Assembly (NCBI GenBank): GCA_028045305.1
Contig: JAOFTV010000008.1
Span: forward strand, 1 to 64,000
DNA: 64,000 nucleotides
Origin: Opitutales bacterium
GTDB taxonomy: Bacteria > Verrucomicrobiota > Verrucomicrobiia > Opitutales > Seribacteraceae
Direction: 5' to 3'
Shown in pieces: positions 34,998 to 44,869 of the stretch. Within the stretch, counting starts at the first letter, position 1. The number at the start of each line of letters is the position of its first letter. The translations under genes and the position numbers were made by a program. Below the pieces are notes generated by a model, which had not been told where the DNA came from, did no database searches, and saw only the letters and a program-made list of their open reading frames with translations.

Positions 34998-36281
34998 ATG
35001 AACCAAGAAAATTTCCTTGAACCATCAGCCAATCCACATCTTCAAGATTGTCCAGGCTTGCGTGCCATGATCATTGGTGTAGGAGGTGCTGGAACTTCTT
35101 TGGTGGATGGTCTGCGTTTTGACAACTTTGACTATGTAGAAAATCTGGTAATCGATGTGGATGTTCGATCCCTTGCTGATTCTCTTGCTGCTGAAAAACT
35201 TACATTTGGTCGTCGGCATACCCGGGGAATGGGGACCGGTGGAGATGTAAAATTAGCCCGCCGTGCCATTGAGGAGGAAAAGGACAAATTACGGGAAAAA
35301 CTTGATGGTGTAGATTTGGTTTTTCTACTTGCTGGTCTTGGAGGCGGTACGGGTGGGGGAGTGGCTTCAGTTGTTGCAAGATTAGCCCGTGAGCGGGGAG
35401 CCCTTGTTTTTGCTTTTGCACCGATGCCTTTCAGTTGGGAGAAGTCAAGGCATGCACAGGCGGAAGAGTGCCTTGAGGATTTGCGAAAACATGCCAATGC
35501 TGTGATTCCGCTTCCCAATGATTCTTTATTACAAATTGGTGGCCCGGACGCGACCGCTCTGGAATGTTTTGCCGAAGCGGGGAGGAATGTTAGCCGAGGG
35601 ATTTCAGCAATATGTAACCTGATTTACCGAAAAGGAATGATCGATGTTGATTTCGTCCATTTGCGTAAGGCCTTTGGCGGTCGAGCGGGTAGAACACTTT
35701 TTGGATACGGTAAAGGGGCAGGTAAGGATGGACTTCGTGAAGCTATGAGAGAACTGCTTGTTTGTCCGATGTTGCATCTCCCTGATGTTTCCAAGGCTGC
35801 AGACATTCTCTTAATCTTTATCAATGGTGGTCCGAACTTAGGGATGTCCGCACTACAGTCTGCATCTCAAGAAATTCGGGAAGCTTTTAAAGCTGGTGAG
35901 CAGGTAGTATTTGGTGCCCATGTTGACGAGAATATGGGGGACGAAGTTCGCATCATTGTTTTGGGAGCAACTGACCTAGGTACCGCCTCGCCAATGGCAG
36001 ACGTGGCACCGCCTGCTCAGGAGGTATTCCATGCAACTTCCAAGCCTAAGGAAACTCATCCATCCCGCTTATCAATTAATCAAAAAGAAGCTAAGAAAAT
36101 GGTTTCTAAAAGAGGCTCAAAAAAGAAAACCTCCGAATCTTTGGAACAAAATACATTTTCATTCATGGAGGATCAGAACCAAAGGGGTATTTTTGATAAC
36201 CTTCCAAGCCGAAACATGTATGAAGGTGAGGACTTGGATGTACCAACCTACCTAAGAAGAGGAGTGCAAATTAACTTGTAG
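34998..36281 (+). CDS. ftsZ: Divergent FtsZ with altered catalytic T7 loop
   Basis: A 427-residue tubulin-like GTPase. The GTP signature GGGTGGG is intact at 115-121, and a GVGGAG loop at 28-32 opens the fold but continues TS rather than N/GN. The usual NTD is replaced by D-V-D (53-55 region). In the T7 loop, which completes the GTPase site of the next subunit, E. coli NVDFAD becomes DVDFVH: Asp216 for Asn207, Asp218 kept, His221 for Asp212. GTP hydrolysis may therefore be slow or use another geometry. A basic linker (~345-405) leads to DVPTYLRR (414-421), a good FtsA-binding tail. It is last in the dcw cluster and is the only FtsZ here, so it is likely the working one. Confidence 0.93.
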   Translation: MNQENFLEPSANPHLQDCPGLRAMIIGVGGAGTSLVDGLRFDNFDYVENLVIDVDVRSLADSLAAEKLTFGRRHTRGMGTGGDVKLARRAIEEEKDKLREKLDGVDLVFLLAGLGGGTGGGVASVVARLARERGALVFAFAPMPFSWEKSRHAQAEECLEDLRKHANAVIPLPNDSLLQIGGPDATALECFAEAGRNVSRGISAICNLIYRKGMIDVDFVHLRKAFGGRAGRTLFGYGKGAGKDGLREAMRELLVCPMLHLPDVSKAADILLIFINGGPNLGMSALQSASQEIREAFKAGEQVVFGAHVDENMGDEVRIIVLGATDLGTASPMADVAPPAQEVFHATSKPKETHPSRLSINQKEAKKMVSKRGSKKKTSESLEQNTFSFMEDQNQRGIFDNLPSRNMYEGEDLDVPTYLRRGVQINL

Positions 36282-36315
36282 GAAACACATTCCTGATCGC
36301 ATTACTTGTAGGAAA
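36274..36315 (+). repeat. 12-bp direct repeat over the ftsZ stop
   Basis: ACTTGTAGGAAA occurs at 36274-36285, spanning the last codons and stop of ftsZ, and again at 36304-36315, exactly 30 bp later. It may be a trace of a small tandem duplication. No function is apparent. Confidence 0.6.
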
Positions 36316-36337
36316 AGATCAAAAATCCGCGGTATGC

Positions 36338-36994
36338 TTATTTCCAGGAGTGCAAGTATTCGATACCAAAGGTGGAAACCTCGCTATCCACATGTTTGGA
36401 AAAACCAAGGGATAGTGCATGCTTTCTCGTGGCTAACCAGGTAAGGGAAAGATCGAACTTGAAATCATTTTCCGAGATTTCAGGGTGATTCCATTCCTGC
36501 TTTAACAAAGAATGTATGTAATTGAAACGGGGGGTGAGTGTGAATGACTCATGAAGGTATATTTCAGCACCGGTTTGTAAGACTGCATGAAATTTTTCTT
36601 TATGGTTGTGGTATTCTGTATAAAGAAGTCCAAGTCCGGCAAAGGGCAGGATGAATCCAGTATCTCTTTTGATACGGTTGTAACGAAAAATCAGGTCAGC
36701 ACTCGCCTTGTTTAGATGGTCTGATTTATTATCATCACTAAAATCGCTTCGGTTTACGGCTAATTTAAGATCAAAGGAGTCAGAGAGTGGTAGGTTCAAT
36801 GCCAGGTTCAGGGAGACTCCATCCATCTCTCTGTTTTTCAACTCGGTACTGGTTCCATTGGATTCCAAATAAGATCTTGAATGATCAATTCTACTAACTT
36901 CAAAACCGAAATAATAGTTACCGAGTCGTGTTTCTCCAAAAGAAAAGTGGAGACCCAAGAATAGGAAAGATAAAATGAATAGGCAGTGTTTCAC
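36338..36994 (-). CDS. Small outer-membrane beta-barrel protein
   Basis: A 218-residue protein from GTG 36994. A clear signal peptide (CLFILSFLFLGLHFSFG) is followed by alternating strands such as YYFGFEVSRID, LNLALNLPL, LKLAVNRSDF and LSLTWLATRKHALSLGFSKH, typical of an 8- to 10-strand porin-like or OmpA-like barrel. No family is recognised and no peptidoglycan-binding domain is present. It lies tail-to-tail with ftsZ and 76 nt downstream of the SNF2 gene; no functional link is evident. Confidence 0.6.
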   Translation of the reverse strand: MKHCLFILSFLFLGLHFSFGETRLGNYYFGFEVSRIDHSRSYLESNGTSTELKNREMDGVSLNLALNLPLSDSFDLKLAVNRSDFSDDNKSDHLNKASADLIFRYNRIKRDTGFILPFAGLGLLYTEYHNHKEKFHAVLQTGAEIYLHESFTLTPRFNYIHSLLKQEWNHPEISENDFKFDLSLTWLATRKHALSLGFSKHVDSEVSTFGIEYLHSWK

Positions 36995-37070
36995 TAGTAA
37001 ATAAATTTAACTACCCGGCAGAAATGTCAATGAAAACGAAAGGGTGTGTGTTCTGAAAGATTGTATATTT

Positions 37071-39536
37071 TTAAATTAATTCTCGAAGATCATTTACTGA
37101 TAAAGACAAATTTGCCGCTTCCGATTCGTCAAACACTTGCTCGAGCAATTTTCTTTTTCCCCGTTGCAATCCCAAAACTTTTTCTTCCACAGTTCCAGAG
37201 GTAATAAGTTTGTACACCGTAACTTGTTTATCTTGCCCGATGCGGTGTGCCCGGTCAGTTGCCTGTGCCTCCGCGGCTGGGTTCCACCAAGGGTCGAAGT
37301 GTAATACAACATCTGCACCGGTAAGATTCAGTCCGGTACCGCCCGCTTTCAAGGAAATTAGGAAAACGGGTATATTTTCGTCTTCCTGAAAGCGGTCGAC
37401 TTGAGCCATTCGGTCGGTCGTAGAACCGTCAAGATAGCAGAAAGGAAGAGAAGCGGATTGCAACTCTGCCCTGAGTAATTGAAGCATTTTTACGAATTGA
37501 GAAAAAACCAACATGCGGTGTCCACCTTCCAGGCAATTGTAAAGGAGTTCCCGAAAGGCATTCATCTTGGAAGAGCGATGGTTTTCCAATTCCGCGTTAA
37601 TCAGGCGAGGATCGCAACAGGTTTGGCGCAAACGTAGGAGCTGTGTGAGGGTTTTCATTCTCATTGCTCCTTCGTTGGCTCCTGCATTCGCCATCTTGTC
37701 GAGTTCAACTTCTGCAGATTTCCTGACCTCTTCGTAGCAATTTTTTTGATCCTGTGTGAGTTCTAGGTAGAGGATTTGTTCGATCTTTTCGGGCAATTCT
37801 GGAGCGACTTCCCGCTTGGAACGCCTCAAGATGTAGGGGGCTGCTTGTTTGAGTATACGTTGTTCGTGCCAAATTCTTTCATCTCCACGTGATCCTTCCG
37901 AAAGGCGGGGGCTGGCACCAGGGAGAAGGAATGCCAAGAGGGAAAGAAGGTCAGACACACTGTTTTCAATAGGGGTACCTGTTAGGAGCATGCGCCCTTC
38001 AGAATTAAGGGATGCCGTGGCCTTGGCATTTTGAGTCCGTCTATTTTTAAGGTGTTGTGCTTCGTCACCGATTACGCAGAGGAATGGAAAATCCCGGAAC
38101 ATTTCCAAATCCCTCGAGAGTGTGCCGTACGAGGTAATAACCAAATCAAATTTTCCTAAAAATGATGGTGTGGTCGCCCGGTTTGGACCGTGGTGTGAAT
38201 ATACCTCGAAAGATGGGCAAAATCGTTGGGCTTCCCGCTTCCAATTCTCCACCAGTGAGGCCGGACAAATAACCACCGATGTTTTGGCTGTCCCTACCCG
38301 TTGTCGCAGGCAGGATAAAAAGGCGAGAGTTTGCAGGGTTTTCCCTAAGCCCATTTCATCGGCGAGAATACCCCCCAGTCCATGGTCAAATAAATGCAGC
38401 ATCCATGCAGTACCCACGGTTTGGTAGGGGCGCAGAGTTTCTTCCAGTCCATCCCCAGGGAGCGGAGTGGGGAGGGAGGCCAGGTCACGCAAAGCAAGGC
38501 CACGCTTTTTCCATTGAGCAGGCGGGCGAAATCGAGGATCTGCTTCTGATAAAAATGTTTCTAGAGTTGTGGATTGAAAGCGGGAAACTGCGTGGGAGGA
38601 GCGGGCCAGTAAAGGAGTATCCGTTTGTCCAGATGCCTGCTTTTGTACTTGAGCGGTCTTATCCCGAAGTTCTTTGGTGAGCATGTATGTGAACTTTCCA
38701 TGCTTGAAATGATTTCTTCCGGTTGCCAGAGCCTGTTCAATCAGTTCAACTGGTGCGTCTCCAGCTTCAATTCTGGCCTCAACCTCAATTTGTTCTTCAC
38801 TTTCTTTTGCATTTATCCGCAGGACTGCTGGTTTTATGGAAGATGTGTGCTTGCGAAAGTTCTCAGTGAATACCGCATCGTGATCAAGATCCAATTCTTC
38901 TTGGTGCGATGCTAAAAAGTCGAGTACCTTGGATGAATCCCTCAGCCACCACCAATGCCTGTGTGCCCGATCGCGGATAAAGCTCCACTCTCTCAATAAT
39001 CTTAACACTTCTGAATATCCCGGATGTTCTGAGCTTGGCAGAATGATACGTAAATATTCAGTGGATCCTTCCACTTCAATAGGAGGTCCCAAGTAGTCGG
39101 GCAAATCCGGTAGCGGGTCCTTTTCGCCGGGCATTTCATAGTCCCTATTAATTTCACGAACTTTGCGGGGTGGCTGCTTTTGCTCAGGTGGACTGAGGTA
39201 TTCGCTCACCCCCTCCAATTTTCCATCGACCCATGGTATTGGATTGTCAGGTAAATTCGCTGGAAAAAAACATTCGTTCTCAGCGAGGAGTTTTAGAAGC
39301 TCGGCTGCTTGTATTAAATCAAGTTGCAAAAAGGAGGAGAGTTTTCCTCCGCACCACTGGGATAATGCAAAAAGGGCAGAACGCTCGGCATCAGGCAAAC
39401 CAGCTAAATCTTCCATATTACATTTTTCAGGTGGCAGACGATCACCCGTATCGTTTTCCAATTCGACCTTGGCGGGAATGGCGTTTCGTTGCACGCAGCC
39501 AGCGAGGGTGGGGGGAAGCAAAATGCGCAGCTTCAC
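37071..39536 (-). CDS. SNF2-family DEAD-like ATPase/helicase
   Basis: An 821-residue protein from GTG 39536. The N-terminal ~360 residues are a variable region; the two RecA-like lobes follow. Motif I is GLGKT at 396-400 (ADEMGLGKT), motif II reads DEAQ, motif III LTGTPIENS; lobe 2 has VFSQFVKML, GGTGLNLT and the QATDRAHRIGQ motif VI. SNF2 proteins use ATP to move along double-stranded DNA and displace bound proteins; bacterial members have few proven roles. No methyltransferase or phage-defence gene is adjacent, so a defence role is not suggested. It is 13 nt downstream of alaS on the same strand. Confidence 0.92.
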   Translation of the reverse strand: MKLRILLPPTLAGCVQRNAIPAKVELENDTGDRLPPEKCNMEDLAGLPDAERSALFALSQWCGGKLSSFLQLDLIQAAELLKLLAENECFFPANLPDNPIPWVDGKLEGVSEYLSPPEQKQPPRKVREINRDYEMPGEKDPLPDLPDYLGPPIEVEGSTEYLRIILPSSEHPGYSEVLRLLREWSFIRDRAHRHWWWLRDSSKVLDFLASHQEELDLDHDAVFTENFRKHTSSIKPAVLRINAKESEEQIEVEARIEAGDAPVELIEQALATGRNHFKHGKFTYMLTKELRDKTAQVQKQASGQTDTPLLARSSHAVSRFQSTTLETFLSEADPRFRPPAQWKKRGLALRDLASLPTPLPGDGLEETLRPYQTVGTAWMLHLFDHGLGGILADEMGLGKTLQTLAFLSCLRQRVGTAKTSVVICPASLVENWKREAQRFCPSFEVYSHHGPNRATTPSFLGKFDLVITSYGTLSRDLEMFRDFPFLCVIGDEAQHLKNRRTQNAKATASLNSEGRMLLTGTPIENSVSDLLSLLAFLLPGASPRLSEGSRGDERIWHEQRILKQAAPYILRRSKREVAPELPEKIEQILYLELTQDQKNCYEEVRKSAEVELDKMANAGANEGAMRMKTLTQLLRLRQTCCDPRLINAELENHRSSKMNAFRELLYNCLEGGHRMLVFSQFVKMLQLLRAELQSASLPFCYLDGSTTDRMAQVDRFQEDENIPVFLISLKAGGTGLNLTGADVVLHFDPWWNPAAEAQATDRAHRIGQDKQVTVYKLITSGTVEEKVLGLQRGKRKLLEQVFDESEAANLSLSVNDLRELI

Positions 39537-39549
39537 CCTGTAGAAAAAT

Positions 39550-42228
39550 TTAGGAGTTCAGGGAATGAGAAGCCAGTGCCTCGTCCAATCCTTGATTTGC
39601 GGGAGCACCTCCCATGGCGAAGTCGGGCTTGCCTCCACCTTTCCCTCCAATTTTATCTGCCAATTCACTTAAGTAAACACCGGCTTTGTGGCCTGCATCC
39701 ACAGCTTCGGGGGAACAAATGCAAATCATTGAGCACTTCTCCGACATTTCCGAAGCAAGCAGAACAACGGAGGGGTGAGATCTTTTATTTACTTGAGCAG
39801 CGAGGGACCGTAAATCATTTGCGGAGAGGTTGGGTATTTTACCGGAGATTATTTTTACTCCCTCCCTTTCTTGGGCGGATTGAATTAATTTATCGGCAAC
39901 TCCAGCCTGTCCTTTTTGTTCGAATGCACGGAGTCTCTTTTCCAATTCCCTGGTTTTCGTCTGTAATTGTTCAATTTTACCCACAAGTTCATGGGGTTGG
40001 CAGGCTAATCGTTTCAATAACTGACTAAATCCACTGACCCGTTCGTCGGTCCATTGATAAGCGGAAAACCCGGCCACAGCTTCTAGGCGTCGGGTACCGG
40101 CGGAAATGGCAGATTCTGAAACCACGCGTATCGAACCAATCTCTCCGCTTGTACGAACATGTGTACCTCCGCAAAGTTCCTGACACCATCCGCCAAGATC
40201 GACCACACGTACAAACTCTCCATATTTATCACCAAAAAAAGCGATCACGCCATCTGGTTTTTCTGAAAATGGAATTTCATAGGTGTTTACCTCCTCATTG
40301 AGCAAAAGTTTTTCGTTGGCCAAGTGCTCAATGATTTGTAGTTGCTCATTTGAAACTGATTCGAAGTGAGAAAAATCGAAACGCAAGCGGTCCTGCTGTA
40401 CCAATGACCCGGCTTGTCGAACATGGTCACCAAGAACCTCTCTCAATGCCCAGTGTAGGATATGTGTGGCCGTGTGATGGCGTTGGATTGCAAGTCTTCG
40501 TTCCACATCCACACTGAGCGTACAGGTCTGTCCAATCACTTCATCTGCTTTAATATGGTCATCCATTTCATGAAGAAACCGGCCTTTTGCATCTTTAACA
40601 ACATTTAGAACATTGAGAGCTTTTTCATTTAAAGACACTGTGCCTGAATCTCCCACTTGTCCGCCCATCTCAGCATAAAACGGAGACTTGTCGACAACGA
40701 GGTACTGTTTGTCATCTTGTTCAATCCAATCCACGCAAGAGGCTGAGAAGGCTTTGAGGTTAGATGAATCAAAGCCGGTAAAAATGGTGGAATCTGCGGA
40801 ATCCGAGTTCTCGCTGACTAAAATATCAACAGATTTATGGGCTTCCCGTGCCCGTTGCCTTTGAGTATTCATTTCCTCTTCAAACTCCTGGTGATCGATA
40901 GTCAGTCCGCGTTCTCGGGCAATCAATTCTGTAAGATCTAGCGGAAATCCGTAGGTGTCATAAAGCTTGAATGCAAATTTTCCTGATAGTTGCTGATCTT
41001 TTTCCATTCCCTGAGTTTCTCGGGAGAAGAGTTCAATTCCACGATCAAGGGTTTTATTAAAGGATGCTTCTTCGGAACGGAGAGTTTTTTCTATCAAGTC
41101 CTTACGCTCGAGGAGTTCGGGAAAGAAATCCTCCATCTGTTCGACTAGCACCGGAACGAGTTTGTGAAAAAATGGATCAGAAAACCCAAGGGTTCTACCG
41201 TACCTAATTGCCCGCCGAAGAATCCGGCGGAGTACATAATTACGATCGCTGTTCCCAGGAAGAATGCCATCTGCTATTGAGAAAGCTAGTGCCCGTAAAT
41301 GATCTGCAATTACCCGAAAGGCGATGTCTATCTCCTCCTGCTCATTTGCAGGTTTTCCATCATTTGGGAGGGTGGAATGGTATGACTTTCCTGACATTTC
41401 TTCCAACTTTTTAAAGAGGGGAGAAAAAACATCGGTGTCATAATTTGATGCGGGTTTTGAAAAGTCGGTAAATTGTTGGGTTGCCTGTATCACTGCAGCC
41501 ACTCGTTCAAACCCCATGCCTGTGTCCACATGTTTTGCAACGAGAGGAGAGAAGTTTCCGTCTTTATTCGCATTGAATTGGATGAATACAAGATTCCATA
41601 TTTCTATGCACAAATGGGAATCAGCATTAACGAGTTTTCCACCGCTATCCCCATTTGGAGTTAAATCGAGATGAAGTTCGGAGCAAGGACCGCAAGGACC
41701 CGTCTCTCCCATCATCCAAAAGTTATCTTTCTTTCCTCCAGTAACCACATGAACAGCTGGATCGAGTCCAGCTTTTTGAAAAATCACTGACCATAAATCA
41801 TAAGCTTCCTGGTCAAAGTCTGCCGGGTCTCCTGCGGCTGGTTTGTAAACCGTAGCATAGAGCCTTTCTGGCGGGAATTTCCAAACTTCCACCAAAAGTT
41901 CCCAAGCCCATTCGATCGCTTCCTTTTTAAAATAATCCCCAAAGGACCAATTACCCAACATCTCGAAAAAAGTATGGTGATAGGTGTCCAACCCGACATC
42001 TTCCAAATCATTGTGCTTTCCTCCTGCCCGGATACATTTCTGGGTATCTGTTGCCCTGGGAAATGGTGCTTTTTGATCTCCCAGAAAATAGGGTACAAAC
42101 TGGTTCATCCCTGCATTGGTAAAAAGCAGGTTGGGCGACTCTGGTAAGAGCGAGGCAGATGAAATGAGCTCGTGGTTTTTCGAATTGAAAAATTCCAGAA
42201 AAGATTTGCGGATTTCGCGTGCTTTCAT
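39550..42228 (-). CDS. alaS: Alanyl-tRNA synthetase
   Basis: The start at ATG 42228 (MKAREIRKSFLEFF) gives 892 residues; an upstream TTG at 42237 is less typical. The class II catalytic core is N-terminal (with FTNAGMNQF and TDTQKCIRAGGKHNDLEDVG), followed by the editing domain with HHTATH and CGGTH metal ligands and a C-terminal DHHA1 domain (GGKGGGKPDFAMGG). It charges tRNA-Ala and clears mischarged Ser or Gly. Length is normal. It lies 24 nt after leuB and is followed by the SNF2 gene. Confidence 0.97.
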   Translation of the reverse strand: MKAREIRKSFLEFFNSKNHELISSASLLPESPNLLFTNAGMNQFVPYFLGDQKAPFPRATDTQKCIRAGGKHNDLEDVGLDTYHHTFFEMLGNWSFGDYFKKEAIEWAWELLVEVWKFPPERLYATVYKPAAGDPADFDQEAYDLWSVIFQKAGLDPAVHVVTGGKKDNFWMMGETGPCGPCSELHLDLTPNGDSGGKLVNADSHLCIEIWNLVFIQFNANKDGNFSPLVAKHVDTGMGFERVAAVIQATQQFTDFSKPASNYDTDVFSPLFKKLEEMSGKSYHSTLPNDGKPANEQEEIDIAFRVIADHLRALAFSIADGILPGNSDRNYVLRRILRRAIRYGRTLGFSDPFFHKLVPVLVEQMEDFFPELLERKDLIEKTLRSEEASFNKTLDRGIELFSRETQGMEKDQQLSGKFAFKLYDTYGFPLDLTELIARERGLTIDHQEFEEEMNTQRQRAREAHKSVDILVSENSDSADSTIFTGFDSSNLKAFSASCVDWIEQDDKQYLVVDKSPFYAEMGGQVGDSGTVSLNEKALNVLNVVKDAKGRFLHEMDDHIKADEVIGQTCTLSVDVERRLAIQRHHTATHILHWALREVLGDHVRQAGSLVQQDRLRFDFSHFESVSNEQLQIIEHLANEKLLLNEEVNTYEIPFSEKPDGVIAFFGDKYGEFVRVVDLGGWCQELCGGTHVRTSGEIGSIRVVSESAISAGTRRLEAVAGFSAYQWTDERVSGFSQLLKRLACQPHELVGKIEQLQTKTRELEKRLRAFEQKGQAGVADKLIQSAQEREGVKIISGKIPNLSANDLRSLAAQVNKRSHPSVVLLASEMSEKCSMICICSPEAVDAGHKAGVYLSELADKIGGKGGGKPDFAMGGAPANQGLDEALASHSLNS

Positions 42229-42252
42229 CTCAGGCAAGAATTGTTTTATGAA

Positions 42253-43425
<1,173 letters not shown>

Positions 43426-43561
43426 CTAGGTATAAGTTGACAAAATCCTTCTTTTGTTTAGTTTGATCCATTAAATTCCTAGTCTAGTCCAAGAAGAGGA
43501 CGGGCATCTTGCTCGTCTTTTTTTTTCTCTCCAACTTAAACCATAAAATACATTCCGAACG

Positions 43562-44824
43562 ATGAGCAGCGAAATTCTCGCAGTCCTTGAATACATGGAA
43601 AAAGAGAAGGGGATCAGTCGTCCAGACATGATCGCCACGATCGAAAACGCCATAAAAGCGGCGGCTGAAAGGGGAGGGGCAAATTCTCAACCCAGTGAAG
43701 TCCGTGTAGAAATCAATCCGAAATCTGGTGCCTTACAAGCATGGACTTTGTTGAATGTAGTGGAGTCTGTGTCCGATACCGCTCGCGAGATTCATTTGGA
43801 TAAAGCGAGGTTGTATGCGGATACTCCTGAAGTTGGCGATGTGGTCGAACGGGAAATGGACCCAGCCTATTTAGGTCGTATTGCAGCTAAAACTGCAGAA
43901 CAGGCAATTAAACAAAGATTGAGACAGTTTGAGAAGGAACATATTTACGATGAATTTCGTGATCAAGTGGGTAACCTTGTTACTGGTACAGTTCGCCGAA
44001 AAGAAAGAGGGGATTTGATCGTTGAGGTTGGCAAAGCAGAAGCTCTTCTGCCCTGGCGCGAACAGGCTCCTGGCGAAGACTGGGTTCCTGGGGAGCGCAT
44101 TCGTTGTCTACTCGTGAAATTAGAGCAACAGGGTAGGGGCCCAGAACTCATCCTGAGCCGTTCTAGCCTAAATTTTGTCCGCAAGCTTTTCGATATGGAG
44201 GTTTCCGAGATTTCTGACGGTACCGTTAGTTTAGCCTCGATGGCCCGTGAGCCTGGATACCGTACCAAAGTCTGTGTAAAAAGCACTGACCCAAAAGTAG
44301 ACCCAGTTGGTGCGTGTGTAGGTGCCCGTGGTGGCCGCGTTAAAAGTATCGTCCGTGAAATGAACGGTGAGAAAGTCGACATTATCAGATGGTTTGAAGA
44401 TCCGGTTGAACAACTAGTTGAGGCACTGAAACCTGCAATTCCACAGAATGTCAATTTGGACAGGGATAAGCGTCGAATGTATTTCGAGGTTAAAGAAGAT
44501 GATCTTTCCGTGGCCATAGGTCGCAAGGGAATAAATGCCCGATTGACTTCCCGCTTACTCGGTTGGAAGCTGGATATTGGTAAGGTAGTTGTAAAACAAG
44601 TTGGTTTTGACGAACGCAAAACAAAAGCTGCTGAGGGATTGACCTCCGTTGGCATCGAGTTTGAAGTCGCAGACCGTTTGGTTGCATTTGGACTTGTTAG
44701 TCCAGAAGCTTTTGAGGGTGTGACCGATAAAGACCTAGTCGGTTTAGGCTTTGAAGAACCAATCGCACAAGATATTCTTGCCAAAGTGGCCACCACCATT
44801 CCCGCTTCTGAAGAGTCTGAGTGA
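43562..44824 (+). CDS. nusA: Transcription elongation/termination factor NusA
   Basis: A 420-residue cytoplasmic factor that binds RNA polymerase and RNA and modulates pausing, termination and antitermination. Domain order: N-terminal polymerase-binding domain (~1-125), S1 (~130-200), KH1 (~225-290, with [17 protein letters not shown]) and KH2 (~300-365, with [12 protein letters not shown]), then a short helix-hairpin tail. Upstream rimP, usual in such operons, is absent. infB follows after 45 nt. A promoter probably lies in the 205-nt gap from leuB. A 323-codon open frame on the opposite strand is a coding shadow. Confidence 0.94.
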   Translation: MSSEILAVLEYMEKEKGISRPDMIATIENAIKAAAERGGANSQPSEVRVEINPKSGALQAWTLLNVVESVSDTAREIHLDKARLYADTPEVGDVVEREMDPAYLGRIAAKTAEQAIKQRLRQFEKEHIYDEFRDQVGNLVTGTVRRKERGDLIVEVGKAEALLPWREQAPGEDWVPGERIRCLLVKLEQQGRGPELILSRSSLNFVRKLFDMEVSEISDGTVSLASMAREPGYRTKVCVKSTDPKVDPVGACVGARGGRVKSIVREMNGEKVDIIRWFEDPVEQLVEALKPAIPQNVNLDRDKRRMYFEVKEDDLSVAIGRKGINARLTSRLLGWKLDIGKVVVKQVGFDERKTKAAEGLTSVGIEFEVADRLVAFGLVSPEAFEGVTDKDLVGLGFEEPIAQDILAKVATTIPASEESE

Positions 44825-44869
44825 ATAGCCCGTTTTATACCTAGACTGAAATTATAATATATCACCGAA

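Noticed and set aside
37071-39536. SNF2 helicase as part of a phage-defence system
   Set aside because: Neighbours are housekeeping genes (alaS, leuB) and an outer-membrane protein; no nuclease, methyltransferase or other defence partner is present.
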